A model generated the notes under the pieces. That model made no database searches, was not told where the DNA came from, and saw nothing but the letters and a program-made list of their open reading frames with translations. A DNA stretch of 64,000 nucleotides. It comes from Methanomassiliicoccus sp. UBA345. GTDB lineage: Archaea > Thermoplasmatota > Thermoplasmata > Methanomassiliicoccales > Methanomassiliicoccaceae. Both the position numbers and the translations under genes were made by a program. Each line of letters starts with the position of its first letter. Position 1 is the first letter of the stretch. Positions 1-8,721 of the stretch are shown here, piece by piece. The stretch spans positions 63,511-127,510 of the forward strand of contig DATD01000035.1 in the NCBI GenBank assembly GCA_002504525.1, written 5' to 3'.

Positions 1-1
1 G

Positions 2-469
2 ATGGGCTTGGAGTCCTTGGCTGCGGAGGACGTGTTCAGCGCGCCGGTGTACTGCGACCCCAAGTGGAGATGGAACCTGTTCCTGGTGAAGGGCGGCAGC
101 ATGAGGTGGGCGTTCCTCAATGACGACGGCTCGCTCGATGCGGCGGGTGACATCGACCCGACCAAGGTGAAACTGCTCTCTCCGGAGGGCGAGGGGAGGA
201 GCATCTTCCTCTCGTACCTGAGGATGCTCAACCGTAGGGACAGCATGATGGGCTACGCCGCCTACCTGGTGGACGACTACGGTTACGAGGACTTCCTCGG
301 CAACACCTACTACGGCGTCATGGCGACGACGGCCCTGGACCTGTTGTGGAGAGCATCCCTCATCGCCTATCTGCAGGGCGGAAGGCTTGACCGCGCCGGT
401 ATGATCGAGGGTATAATATCTTACGACATGGACCGCCTGGATGCCCCAACCATCGGTGCTTTCCTATGA
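2..469 (+). CDS. hypothetical protein, probably 5'-truncated by the window edge
   Basis: The frame is open from the first base and ends at a TGA at 467-469, giving at least 155 residues. The sequence is mixed alpha/beta in character and acidic, with aromatic-rich stretches (KWRWNLFLV, YGYEDFLGNTYYG) and no signal peptide or membrane segment. I recognise no family. The ATG at position 2 leaves no room to see a ribosome site, so the true start may lie upstream of the window. It precedes lsm in the same direction, but lsm has its own TATA-like box, so the two are not clearly an operon. Confidence 0.55.
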   Translation: MGLESLAAEDVFSAPVYCDPKWRWNLFLVKGGSMRWAFLNDDGSLDAAGDIDPTKVKLLSPEGEGRSIFLSYLRMLNRRDSMMGYAAYLVDDYGYEDFLGNTYYGVMATTALDLLWRASLIAYLQGGRLDRAGMIEGIISYDMDRLDAPTIGAFL

Positions 470-483
470 GTCTAATCAGTAAG

Positions 484-492
484 CTTAAAATA
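484..492 (+). promoter_or_regulatory. TATA-like box (BRE/TATA) for the lsm-rpl37e unit
   Basis: CTTAAAATA lies about 36-44 bases before the lsm ATG, so transcription would start near 515. The short leader would contain GGTGG (516-520), a plausible Shine-Dalgarno site for the ATG at 528. Confidence 0.45.
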
Positions 493-527
493 CTCCTCGG
501 ATAATGAGGCAGACTGGTGGCCGTTGT

Positions 528-743
528 ATGCAAAAGCCTCTAACCGTTCTCAATCAGGCGATCAGCCGCCCCGTGATCGTCGAGCTGAAAGCGAACAGGG
601 AATACAGGGGAACCCTTGACGGTTACGATCCCCACATGAACCTTGTCCTGAAGAACGCCGAGGAACTCATCAACCACGAGGTTGTGAGGAAGCTTGATGT
701 TACCATCGTCAGGGGCGACAACGTCATCTACATATCACCCTAA
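528..743 (+). CDS. lsm: archaeal LSm (Sm-like) RNA-binding protein
   Basis: A 71-residue Sm-fold protein. Archaeal LSm proteins form heptameric rings that bind U-rich RNA. The Sm1 motif runs over residues 14-48, with the typical G-x-L-x-G-Y-D-x-H-M-N-L-V-L pattern (residues 29-42). Sm2 is near residues 60-69 as the I-V-R-G-D-N-V pattern. I chose the ATG at 528 because it gives the normal length and has GGTGG eight bases upstream; an ATG at 504 would add eight unconserved residues. It is followed after 12 bases by the eL37 gene, the usual lsm-rpl37e pairing in archaea. Confidence 0.95.
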   Translation: MQKPLTVLNQAISRPVIVELKANREYRGTLDGYDPHMNLVLKNAEELINHEVVRKLDVTIVRGDNVIYISP

Positions 744-755
744 GGAGAGATTTCA

Positions 756-923
756 ATGAGCAAGGGAACGCCATCAATGGGTAAGCACGGCAGCAAGAAG
801 CAGCACATACCTTGCCGCCGGTGCGGAAAGAGCGCATACAACATGACCAAGGGAGTCTGCGCATCCTGCGGCTATGGTAACTCACCGAGGCTGAGGTCTT
901 ATAACTGGGCAAAACAGCACTGA
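756..923 (+). CDS. rpl37e: 50S ribosomal protein eL37 (L37e)
   Basis: A 55-residue zinc-ribbon protein of the large ribosomal subunit. It shows the family start MSKGTPSMGKHG and four zinc-binding cysteines as C-x2-C (C20, C23) and C-x2-C (C35, C38), then the basic tail ending NWAKQH. GGAGAG lies six bases before the ATG. It is directly behind lsm, and four bases separate its stop from the purF start, so lsm, rpl37e and purF may share a transcript. Confidence 0.95.
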   Translation: MSKGTPSMGKHGSKKQHIPCRRCGKSAYNMTKGVCASCGYGNSPRLRSYNWAKQH

Positions 924-927
924 TTCC

Positions 928-2346
928 ATGGCAGTCACCATGGAAGACGCCATGGACGACGCCCCTAAGCATTTCTGCGGCGTCGTCGCTATGGCATTCA
1001 ACTCAGATGTCAAGAGCGACCTGAAGAAGGCGCTTCGCGTTATCCAGCACCGTGGCCAGGAGGCCGCTGGTATCGCTGTTTTCGACGGCGCCACCAAGTA
1101 CGTGCGGAAGATGGGACTGGTCCACGAGGTTCTGGCCGGACCGGAGTACGACGCGCTGCATGGCAACGTTGGCATCGGCCATGTTCGTTATTCCACCACC
1201 GGGTCCTCATGCGCCCAGAACTGCCAGCCGATCGTCGTCACCACCAACGTGGGCGATGTGGCGCTGGGCCACAACGGCGACCTGGTGAACGCCACCAAGC
1301 TGCGGAACAAGCTGCAGAACGACGGATGGGCGTTCCTCACCACCACTGATTCTGAGATCATCATTCGGATCCTGGCGAACGAACTGACGCAGAGCGATCC
1401 GGTCAAGGCCATCCGGTCCACCCTGAAGTGCCTGGACGGCGCTTACGCCTTGGTGATCATGATCGGCGGGAGGGTCTACGGGGCCAGGGACCCTCTGGGC
1501 CTTCGCCCCCTCTGCCTGGGTAAGCTGGACAAGGGATACTGCCTGGCATCCGAATCGGCGGTCTTCGACATCCTGCAGGGAGAGTTCGTCCGCGACATCG
1601 CGCCTGGCGAGATCGTCGAGATAACGCCTACCGGCTTCACCGGCCACAAGATGTCCGGTCCAGCGCATACCGCTCACTGCATGTTCGAGTGGGTGTACTT
1701 CGCCAGGCCCGACACCATCATGGACGGCCGGGAGGTGTACGACGTCCGCAAGAAGCTCGGCCAAGTGCTGGCTCTCGAACAGCCGGCCGACGCCGATGTG
1801 GTGATACCGGTGCCCGACTCCGGGAGGGCCAACGCGCTCGGTTTCGCGCAGGAATCCGGCATCATGTATGAGGAGGGCCTGATGAAGAACCGTTACGTCG
1901 AACGGACCTTCATCCTTCCCGAGCAGGCCAAACGCGAAGAGGGCGTGTCGCTGAAGCTCAATCCCATACGCTCCACTGTCCTCGGCAAGCGCGTAGTGGT
2001 CGTGGACGACTCGATCGTCCGCGGGACCACGCTGCGAAAGATCGTCTACATGCTCCGCCGCGCCGGTGCTGCCGAGGTTCACGTGCGCATCGGATGCCCG
2101 CCGGTCATCGCCCCCTGCTACTATGGCATCGACATGAAGACCAGGGACCACTTCATCGCCGCCGGGCGTACGTTCGAGGAGATAGCGGAACTGCTCAACG
2201 CGGACAGCGTCGGCTACACTTCCGTAAAGGGGCTGCAGTCCGCCCTGGGCCTTTCAGAACAGGATCTCTGCATGGCCTGCCTGACCGCAGAGTACCCGAC
2301 CTGCGTGCCGGGCGAGAAGATGCGGTTCCAGAAGACCCTTCTCTGA
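928..2346 (+). CDS. purF: amidophosphoribosyltransferase (first step of purine synthesis)
   Basis: Makes 5-phosphoribosylamine from PRPP and glutamine. The N-terminal class II glutaminase has its nucleophile at Cys17 (F-C-G-V-V-A), so a short propeptide must be removed. The phosphoribosyltransferase half carries the PRPP motif V-V-V-V-D-D-S-I-V-R-G-T-T near residues 356-368. Cysteines in H-C-M-F-E-W and the C-terminal D-L-C-M-A-C-L match the ligands of the Bacillus-type 4Fe-4S cluster, so this is probably the oxygen-sensitive form. Length (472) is normal. ATGs at 940 and 949 are alternative starts and no ribosome site decides between them. It lies four bases after rpl37e. Confidence 0.95.
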   Translation: MAVTMEDAMDDAPKHFCGVVAMAFNSDVKSDLKKALRVIQHRGQEAAGIAVFDGATKYVRKMGLVHEVLAGPEYDALHGNVGIGHVRYSTTGSSCAQNCQPIVVTTNVGDVALGHNGDLVNATKLRNKLQNDGWAFLTTTDSEIIIRILANELTQSDPVKAIRSTLKCLDGAYALVIMIGGRVYGARDPLGLRPLCLGKLDKGYCLASESAVFDILQGEFVRDIAPGEIVEITPTGFTGHKMSGPAHTAHCMFEWVYFARPDTIMDGREVYDVRKKLGQVLALEQPADADVVIPVPDSGRANALGFAQESGIMYEEGLMKNRYVERTFILPEQAKREEGVSLKLNPIRSTVLGKRVVVVDDSIVRGTTLRKIVYMLRRAGAAEVHVRIGCPPVIAPCYYGIDMKTRDHFIAAGRTFEEIAELLNADSVGYTSVKGLQSALGLSEQDLCMACLTAEYPTCVPGEKMRFQKTLL

Positions 2347-2547
2347 GGCTCGGCAGTTGGTCCGTTCATGGTTTCCATTCTATCAGCGCACATGCTCGTC
2401 CGCTTGCGATAATCCTCAAGGTCTCGATCATAACACGACAACTTCGTACTGACCAACAAATATGGATGTTCGATGGCTCGAGAGCGGTGGATCGGACATG
2501 CTGGACAGATAACTTTAATTACATTGATTTCTTTGCCATGTTGCACT

Positions 2548-2620
2548 GGGCAGGTAGATCAGTTGGAAGATCGCTACCTTGGCATGGTAGAGGCCGGGGG
2601 TTCAAATCCCCCCCTGTCCA
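2548..2620 (+). tRNA. tRNA-Ala (GGC)
   Basis: Full cloverleaf of 73 bases with no encoded CCA. The acceptor is GGGCAGG/CCTGTCC and includes the G3-U70 alanine identity pair. The D-stem is GATC/GATC, the anticodon stem CTACC/GGTAG with loop TTGGCAT (anticodon GGC), and the T-arm GGGGG-TTCAAAT-CCCCC. A TATA-like box, CTTTAATTA, lies at 2513-2521, the right distance upstream. No intron. Confidence 0.96.
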
Positions 2621-3082
2621 CTCTTAAACACATCCAGGCGGACTATTTTTTGAGTCAATAACGGGTTCTTGATCCGGCGTGATCGCCGGACCGTTCTTCT
2701 ATGAATTCAGAGTTGCACAAAATGCATGAGATCCAAGCTCTTCTTTGGGGATACAATGCCGTTATGCGAAGCGCCCCGAGTCGGATCAATGCAGTGACGT
2801 GGCCCCCAGGGCCGCTCAACTCTCCAGCTATAGGGACGATCTAAGGTACTGGCTATAGACTGCTTATTGTCTCGTTCTACAACGGTAATGCACTTCTTCC
2901 TTCGTCATAATTATGATGGCCGCCGGAGTGAGATCAGCCAGATCATGGCAACGATGTATCCTTGACCACATCCATGCAGTTCCAGTGCAGTCTCCCCGTT
3001 CTATAAAGAAGAGGAGGCAACGTCGGCAGGCACCCCGAGTGAGAGGCCTCCGCTGCCTGGCCAAGGCCTGTACAATGACTAT
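2621..3082. other. no gene seen between tRNA-Ala and the corrinoid cluster terminator
   Basis: About 460 bases after the tRNA hold only short, overlapping open frames without ribosome sites, recognisable motifs or plausible composition. I see no RNA gene fold and no long repeat. Confidence 0.5.
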
Positions 3083-3109
3083 AAAAAAGAAGGGAGGGGG
3101 GACCCCCTC
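3083..3109 (-). terminator. stem-loop plus T-tract terminator for the binding-protein gene
   Basis: On the minus strand a GAGGGG-GTCC-CCCCTC hairpin (3094-3109) is followed by TCTTTTTTAT (3081-3090). It lies 27-55 bases past the stop of the binding-protein gene. Confidence 0.6.
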
Positions 3110-3135
3110 GTTCGTTCTCCCGCAGCGCCGATCGA

Positions 3136-4224
3136 TCAGGCTGATACGTGGCGATATCCCAACATGGGAGTGATATCATACCCGAACGCCTGATTATATT
3201 CCTCAAGAAGTTCTGCCGAGGTCATGTCCAACACTCCTGGATGGAACGCTTCGAATAGATACACAAGGCCGATGTAGATGCGCGGCCCGGACAGGATCCC
3301 TGCCTGGGTAATGATGTAGACATTGTCGTTCTTGACCGCCTCCAGGCCGCTCCACCCTTCACGGGATGTTATGGCCTGATATCTCTGCTCTGCGACTGCG
3401 CTGTCAGTAATGCTGCCTTCCCGGACGAAGATGTATTCCGGCCCTCTTCCATTATCATACGCGATGACGGCCTCGTTGCTTATCTGATGGGTCGAGGAGC
3501 TAGGGTCGTCCACGAGATCTATGACGATGTTATGTCCGCCGGCAAGTTTGATCAGTGAGCTCATCGCGGCCTTGGAGGTGTATGCCTTACCGTTGCTCAG
3601 CTCCATGTAGGCCGTCACATCATCACCGAGGGCCGCGGTCGCATGAGCTACCGCCTTCACGGTCTCATTGTATGTCTTGATGTACTTTTCGGCCCTTTCC
3701 TGTGCCTCATAGCCGAAGAGCTTGGCCAGCTGCCTTAGGTCATCCACTCCTTGATCCAGACCGTAGCAATCGAGGAGGACGACAGAGATCCCTAGATCCT
3801 CCAGCACCGTGGTGTCTTTGATAGCCATGCTGGTGCATTGACCTATGACCAATCTGCAATTCAGCTCGAGCATGAGTTCCCCGTTCGGCGTGCCGTAAGT
3901 CCCGATGGTCGGCACGTCATCATAGATGTATCCGAACTCGGTGTCCTTGGCGATGGACTCGCTCACACCGACCACTCGATCGGTGACGTTAAGGACCTGC
4001 ATGAACTCCGCGGCGTTGGGGTTCACCACGCAGACCCTTTCCACCGGTGTCTCCACTGTGACCTTCGTCCCATCGTTCTGGGTGATGGTCACCGAGCTGG
4101 GGTACTCATCCATATGCGGGCCCTCCTTGTCATCCGCCTCCGTGTTGGTCAGCAGGGCATAACCCGCGGCCGAGCCGATGATTATGGCGGCGATCAAGAC
4201 TGCGATAATCTTCATATTGACCAT
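3136..4224 (-). CDS. class III substrate-binding protein of a corrinoid/metal-chelate ABC importer (BtuF-like)
   Basis: A membrane-anchored extracytoplasmic receptor of 362 residues. Residues 1-22 (MVNMKIIAVLIAAIIIGSAAGY) are a hydrophobic anchor. The rest is the two-lobe periplasmic-binding fold (PF01497 type): V-E-R-V-C-V-V-N-P-N-A-A-E at the first strand, then a VPTIGTYGTPNGELML segment typical of iron-siderophore and cobalamin receptors. The ATG at 4224 has GGAGAT five bases upstream; the open frame runs ten codons further but through the operator. It has its own TATA box and palindrome and is separated from the ATPase gene by 180 bases. Next to cbi genes the likely ligand is a corrinoid or cobalt chelate; iron-siderophore is the alternative. 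Confidence 0.85.
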   Translation of the reverse strand: MVNMKIIAVLIAAIIIGSAAGYALLTNTEADDKEGPHMDEYPSSVTITQNDGTKVTVETPVERVCVVNPNAAEFMQVLNVTDRVVGVSESIAKDTEFGYIYDDVPTIGTYGTPNGELMLELNCRLVIGQCTSMAIKDTTVLEDLGISVVLLDCYGLDQGVDDLRQLAKLFGYEAQERAEKYIKTYNETVKAVAHATAALGDDVTAYMELSNGKAYTSKAAMSSLIKLAGGHNIVIDLVDDPSSSTHQISNEAVIAYDNGRGPEYIFVREGSITDSAVAEQRYQAITSREGWSGLEAVKNDNVYIITQAGILSGPRIYIGLVYLFEAFHPGVLDMTSAELLEEYNQAFGYDITPMLGYRHVSA

Positions 4225-4237
4225 GTTATCTCCATAG

Positions 4238-4254
4238 TTGGATGATACATCCAA
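4238..4254. promoter_or_regulatory. palindromic operator TTGGATGATACATCCAA
   Basis: A perfect 17-base inverted repeat (19 with the flanking G and C) between the TATA box and the ribosome site of the binding-protein gene, where a bound repressor would cover the transcription start. The same word, read on the other strand, stands in front of cbiT at 12158-12174. Confidence 0.75.
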
Positions 4255-4277
4255 CTAAGTTGTAATCTAATAGTGCA

Positions 4278-4285
4278 TTATAATA
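4278..4285 (-). promoter_or_regulatory. TATA-like box of the binding-protein gene
   Basis: ATTATAAT on the minus strand, about 25-30 bases upstream of the operator region (expected transcription start near 4255). Confidence 0.5.
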
Positions 4286-4406
4286 GTATCGTATATGGAA
4301 AGGTCATGAACAAAGACGTTCTGGCACAGGTCATTTTGACCATGTTTTAATAAATATAGCTACAGCTAATATATTTGCCTCGAAAGGCGGTTCCCATAAA
4401 GGTTCG

Positions 4407-5196
4407 TCACTCCTCGACGGACGTTCCTTCAGATGATTCGTATGGGAGGATGAACAGGCCCCGGTCATTCCTCACTATGTAGGACTCCACCCCGTACACG
4501 TCGTGGATGGCTTCTGAGGTCAGCACATCCTCCGGTCTGCCGTAAGCGTAGATGCCCTTGTTCTTCAGCATCAGCACTTTGTCGGCGTAACGGAGCGCTA
4601 GGTTGAGGTCGTGCATTGCCACGATCATCCCGCAGCCCTCTCGATGTACGACATCGCGCATGATCCTCATTGTCTGGAGCTGGTACTTGAGGTCCAGTGA
4701 ACTGGTCGGTTCATCGAACAGGTAGAAGCGAGGGTTCTGGGCAAGCGTCCTGGCGATGAATACCCTTTGCCTTTGCCCCCCCCGATAGCTCATTGATGTA
4801 TCTGCCCCTCAGGTCCAAGATGCTCATGATCTCCATGGCCCGGGACGCTATCTCCAGATCCTTCTTGGAGTAGGACCATTGGACATAGGGACGCCGTCCG
4901 ACCAGCACGGTGTCCAGCACTGTGGTGAACGGAGTGTGCTGGACGTTCTGGGGCACATAGCCGACCAATCTCGCCCTCTCGCTGGGCTCAATACAAGCAA
5001 CGTCCCTGTCGCCGATGCTGACCCGCCCGGCCTTGGGAGGCATCAGGTTGCTCAATGTCCTGATCAACGTGGACTTGCCAGAACCATTGGGTCCGAGGAG
5101 GGCCACGACGTCTCCTAAGGATGCTGTGAATGAAACATCTTTCAGCACATCATTGCTGCCATACCTCTGACATACCTTATCTGCGGTGAACCTCAT
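4407..5196 (-). pseudogene. ABC importer ATPase (BtuD/FecE-like), broken by a +1 in a poly-G run
   Basis: Energises the adjacent permease. Walker A is G-P-N-G-S-G-K-S-T (residues 35-43). The ABC signature reads L-S-G-G and then shifts frame. The second frame continues Q-R-Q-R-V-F-I-A-R-T, the Walker B region Y-L-F-D-E-P-T-S-S-L-D, and the switch histidine region M-H-D-L-N-L-A. The break is a run of eight C on the plus strand (4776-4783); seven would restore a 262-residue ATPase of normal length. Everything else is well conserved, so a homopolymer sequencing error, or a slippery site, is more likely than true decay. The start overlaps the permease stop (ATGA). Confidence 0.85.
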
Positions 5197-6374
5197 GCCA
5201 GATACCTCCCGGCCCGTCTTGTGACCAGCCATATGAAGAACATCCCGCCGATCAGGTACATGATGATGCCCACCGGCAGTTCGACCGGCCTCAGGACGAT
5301 TCTGGCGGCTGTGTCCGATACAAGAAGGATCAGCGCGCCCATCAGCGCGGAGGCGGGCAGTAGATAGCGGTGATCATTCCCGATGATCATCTTGCAGATG
5401 TGCGGAGCCATCAGGCCGATGAACCCGATCACGCCCGTGAATGCGAGGCATGCCGAGGTCACGAAAGCGGATATGGTAAGGCCGTAGATCCTGAGCCGTT
5501 GCACATTGACCCCCAGGTTCCGTGCGACGTCGTCGCCTCCTGAGAGCGTATTGAGATCGACAGTGCACCTCTCCATCAGGATGAAGCTCACCGCTACGAT
5601 GGGGATGAGAATGGTCACCGAGCCCCAGGTCGCGCCCCACATCCCCCCCATCAGCCAATTGGTCACCTCGCGGAGGGTATTGTCCTCAGATATGTACTTC
5701 ATGAACGAGATGCCTGCTGAGAACAGATAATTGACGACGACCCCGGAGAGCACCAGCACGGACTGGGACAGATGATGGGCCCTGGCAATGGCAAGGACCA
5801 GCACTATGCTGGACATTCCTACGATGAACGCCATCAATATGATGAGCAGGTTCTTATTGGTGATCGACTCGCCAAGGAATTCGAATGTGCCATAGTATGC
5901 GCCGCCCAGCAACAGAGGCCCTAATACCAGGGCGGCGGCCGCACCGAACGATGCTGCGGATGAGAGGCCAAGAGTGAACGGACTAACCAATGGATTGCGC
6001 AGTATGCCCTGCATGACCACCCCGGACATCGCCAGACTGATGCCGGTCACGACCGCCAGAATGACCCGGGGCATCCTAGATCGGAAGATTATCGTCGAGT
6101 AGTGTTCCTTACCGGGGGCGTCGATCCATTGGGGGAAGAAGTAATTCCCAAGGGCCCTCATGGTATCCTGGAGGGGAACGTCCACCGCACCAACCCCCAG
6201 CGCGACCACCGAAATGAATGCCAGCAATACTGCTAAGGTGATTATCAGTAGCAGCTTCTTCCGCCTAGAGGCGTTGAATGTGCCGATCACGCTGTCCGGA
6301 TCGCCGCAGTTGTTGCCTCGGATAAGGCGGAGGAACTCCCTCGGTCCGAAGGCTCTCACTTTTTCAGCATCCAC
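5193..6374 (-). CDS. FecCD/BtuC-type ABC permease
   Basis: Membrane channel of the corrinoid/metal-chelate importer, 393 residues with about ten hydrophobic helices. The family signature R-M-P-R-V-I-L-A then S-G-V-V-M-Q-G-I-L-R-N-P-L-V-S-P-F-T-L-G is present, as is the coupling-helix region G-F-I-G-L-M-A-P-H-I-C-K. A hydrophilic extension of about 35 residues precedes the first helix. The GTG start at 6374 has AGGAGAGG six bases upstream. It follows cbiE after 94 bases, on the same strand as the whole cbi operon, and is coupled to the ATPase gene. Confidence 0.9.
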   Translation of the reverse strand: MDAEKVRAFGPREFLRLIRGNNCGDPDSVIGTFNASRRKKLLLIITLAVLLAFISVVALGVGAVDVPLQDTMRALGNYFFPQWIDAPGKEHYSTIIFRSRMPRVILAVVTGISLAMSGVVMQGILRNPLVSPFTLGLSSAASFGAAAALVLGPLLLGGAYYGTFEFLGESITNKNLLIILMAFIVGMSSIVLVLAIARAHHLSQSVLVLSGVVVNYLFSAGISFMKYISEDNTLREVTNWLMGGMWGATWGSVTILIPIVAVSFILMERCTVDLNTLSGGDDVARNLGVNVQRLRIYGLTISAFVTSACLAFTGVIGFIGLMAPHICKMIIGNDHRYLLPASALMGALILLVSDTAARIVLRPVELPVGIIMYLIGGMFFIWLVTRRAGRYLA

Positions 6375-6468
6375 GGATGTCCTCTCCTCCTATCGCAGTG
6401 ATCCCGAACATCCCTCCAAGCCTCTGCCGCCCGCCTTTAACTGCTCAGTCCTGTGCTGTTCCATCGGT

Positions 6469-7053
6469 TCACCTGCCGTTAGCGAGGATCAATGAGAAGA
6501 GGCGAGAGGATGCCATGGGCGGGTGTTCGGCATTGCCGAACGATATACTCTCGTTCGGGTACCCAAGCTCCTCGCACAGGACCATGGTGCATTCGATGTC
6601 CCGCTTCGTCATCATGGCGGTCAGCGCATCCAGGTCGAAATCTGGCCCTGTGAGCACGAAGGGGATCCGTCCCCTTTCCAACTCGTCCAGCATCTCGGTC
6701 ATCGCTGCTTCGGCATCCTTGCCGTGAGCGTCCACCACCACTGCCTGCGTAAGGGGCAGGCGCAGTCGGGAGAACGCGCATTGCATCGATGATATGCCCG
6801 GTACGACCTCCCCCCCCAGTAGGCCGAGCCCCGCCAGCATGGGGTCGCCTGTGGACAGCACCACGGCGTCCTCTGGGAGTTCGTGCAGGCGGGAATAGTC
6901 CTCGATCGCAGTGACAGCGCAGCCGGACGGGATGTACTCTCCAGCAAGCTCGATGGACCGTGCTGAGCCAAATATCTTGCTGGCCTTGCGAAGTCGGTCG
7001 ATGGCCTCAACCGTCATCATTCCCGGGCCGCAGCCGACTCCCACCACCATCAT
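6469..7053 (-). CDS. cbiE: cobalt-precorrin-7 (C5)-methyltransferase CbiE
   Basis: SAM-dependent methylation of C5 of the corrin ring in the anaerobic pathway. The N-terminal V-G-V-G-C-G-P-G-M-M-T-V-E-A motif is the CbiE form of the tetrapyrrole methylase start, followed by V-L-S-T-G-D-P-M-L-A-G-L-G and V-V-P-G-I-S-S-M-Q. It is 194 residues, close to the usual 200, and its partner activity CbiT is a separate gene at the head of the operon. The ATG overlaps the cbiD stop, indicating translational coupling. Confidence 0.92.
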   Translation of the reverse strand: MMVVGVGCGPGMMTVEAIDRLRKASKIFGSARSIELAGEYIPSGCAVTAIEDYSRLHELPEDAVVLSTGDPMLAGLGLLGGEVVPGISSMQCAFSRLRLPLTQAVVVDAHGKDAEAAMTEMLDELERGRIPFVLTGPDFDLDALTAMMTKRDIECTMVLCEELGYPNESISFGNAEHPPMASSRLFSLILANGR

Positions 7054-8057
7054 AACGCTTCCCCCAGCACCTGTCCCTGGCGGTCGATGATCGCGATGCT
7101 GTGTCCAGGATAACGGAGCTTGAACCTCTCGACGGAAGTGTGAATGACCCTCCTTCCCTCTTCCGAGGAGACAAGCTCCTCTATCGTTCTATGGCCTGTC
7201 CCGTCCAGTACCGTCGGGTCGATGAACCTGATGATGAGCGCAGGAAGTCCGAAAAGAACGAGGCCGTCGCTCCTGGAGTCAAGCGTGGCCTGGATCTTTG
7301 CCCCTATCAATACTACTTCCCTGTCTGGATACTTCAGCCGCGCGTATCTCAGCCCGACCCGGCCGGTGGTGACCACCGCCTGCTCCGCCTTTCTCGCTCG
7401 TTCCACCGAGTCCTGGCCCAGATGGTCGTCCCATGGTTCCACTAGGCCGGTGGAGCCCAGCACCGATATGCCGCCTACCACCCCGATGCGGCCGTTCAGC
7501 GTTCTGAGAGCGATCCTCTCGCCGTCGACGGCCTCGAGGCGGATCAGCGCGCCCTGCTCGCCGTAAGCGGCGCAGGCTGATGCTATTGAGCTGGCGATGC
7601 AATACATGGCCGTGTGGCTGATGGCCGGAGATCCTTTACCGTACCTCGGGGTCTTATGGTCCCAACGCCCTATGCCATTGCCTACGTCCAGTGCCACACC
7701 GTCCTGGAACCGCACGAATCTCGCTCGGAACTCGATGCCTGCAGTGGCGTCGTCCGGGTAGTCCCCGGAATACTTGAAGCAGCTGGCGACGCCGTCGCCG
7801 GCCACGACACCCACTGGGGTTGTGATCCCGCAGGCCAGCCGGACGTTCACGCTTTTCAGCTCGTTGCCGTCAAGCGATTCGATGGTCGCCCGGCAGGCCG
7901 CCGCGGCCGTCGTTCCGGTGGTGAACCCTCTCCTCAGCACCGTGCCGTCGGATGTGAGGACGGCCAGTCCCCCTTGGACCAACTCGAGGTCTGCTTTGTC
8001 CCGGCATAGTGATACCCAGGCATCGGGATATTTGAACTTGGAAACGGGATCAATCAT
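7050..8057 (-). CDS. cbiD: cobalt-precorrin-5B (C1)-methyltransferase CbiD
   Basis: Methylates C1 of the corrin ring in the anaerobic route. The family hallmark L-R-R-G-F-T-T-G-T-T-A-A-A-A-C-R-A lies near residues 40-57, and G-G-I-S-V-L-G-S-T-G-L-V-E-P near the middle. Length (335) fits the family, with a short N-terminal extension before the L-R-R-G-F-T motif. It starts four bases after the cbiC stop and overlaps cbiE by an ATGA. Confidence 0.94.
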   Translation of the reverse strand: MIDPVSKFKYPDAWVSLCRDKADLELVQGGLAVLTSDGTVLRRGFTTGTTAAAACRATIESLDGNELKSVNVRLACGITTPVGVVAGDGVASCFKYSGDYPDDATAGIEFRARFVRFQDGVALDVGNGIGRWDHKTPRYGKGSPAISHTAMYCIASSIASACAAYGEQGALIRLEAVDGERIALRTLNGRIGVVGGISVLGSTGLVEPWDDHLGQDSVERARKAEQAVVTTGRVGLRYARLKYPDREVVLIGAKIQATLDSRSDGLVLFGLPALIIRFIDPTVLDGTGHRTIEELVSSEEGRRVIHTSVERFKLRYPGHSIAIIDRQGQVLGEAL

Positions 8058-8061
8058 CTCA

Positions 8062-8721
8062 TCAGCCCTTCTCGGCGAACATGGTGATGATCTCGTTGAT
8101 GGCGGCGACGGCCACGGGGGTCCCGCCTCTGGTACCCTCAGTGGTTATGGATGGAATGTCCAGCTTTCTCAGTTCTTCCTTCGATTCCGCCGCGTTGACG
8201 AAGCCCACGGGGCAGCCTACCACCAATGATGGCCTGATCCCCCGACCGTACATCTCGCACAGGGACAGGAGGCAGGAGGGGGCGTTGCCGATGACCACGA
8301 TCGCGCCGTTCAGCACCTCGCTCAGCGCGAGCATTCCCGCGCTGGTGCGGGTGATGCCCCTTTCCTTGGAGATATCCTGACCATGGTCCAGCAGACATTC
8401 CACCGCGGAAGCATGCCCCTTCTTCTGGACGCCGGACTGGACCATGCGGATGTCCGTGTAGATGGTCGCCTTCGCATCCAATGCGACGAGCCCCGCCCGG
8501 ACCGGTTCGTGGCTGAATCGCATCAGCCCGGCCATGGCGAAATCCCCCACCGCGATGGAGCAACGCTGCCTTATCCGGTCCTCCGGACCGCTGTTCCCGA
8601 TAGCTTTGCGGGCCAGCTCCCGGCTGCATCTGGATATGCTGAACCCTTCCGTGGTGTCCGCGCCTAGGTCAGTATACGTACTTTCGGTGGTAGCCTCTCG
8701 GCGTGATGATCCCGGTGACAA
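8062..8721 (-). CDS. cbiC: cobalt-precorrin-8 methylmutase CbiC
   Basis: Moves the methyl group from C11 to C12 to give cobyrinate. Conserved parts are G-A-D-T-T-E-G-F-S-I-S near the N-terminus, the catalytic region S-G-V-Q-K-K-G-H, and N-A-P-S-C-L-L with V-G-C-P-V-G-F-V-N-A-A-E-S-K. The only usable start is a TTG at 8721, preceded by a strong AAGGAGG with about six bases of spacing. This puts the first 53 bases inside the 3' end of cbiH. About 218 residues, normal for the family. Confidence 0.93.
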   Translation of the reverse strand: MSPGSSRREATTESTYTDLGADTTEGFSISRCSRELARKAIGNSGPEDRIRQRCSIAVGDFAMAGLMRFSHEPVRAGLVALDAKATIYTDIRMVQSGVQKKGHASAVECLLDHGQDISKERGITRTSAGMLALSEVLNGAIVVIGNAPSCLLSLCEMYGRGIRPSLVVGCPVGFVNAAESKEELRKLDIPSITTEGTRGGTPVAVAAINEIITMFAEKG

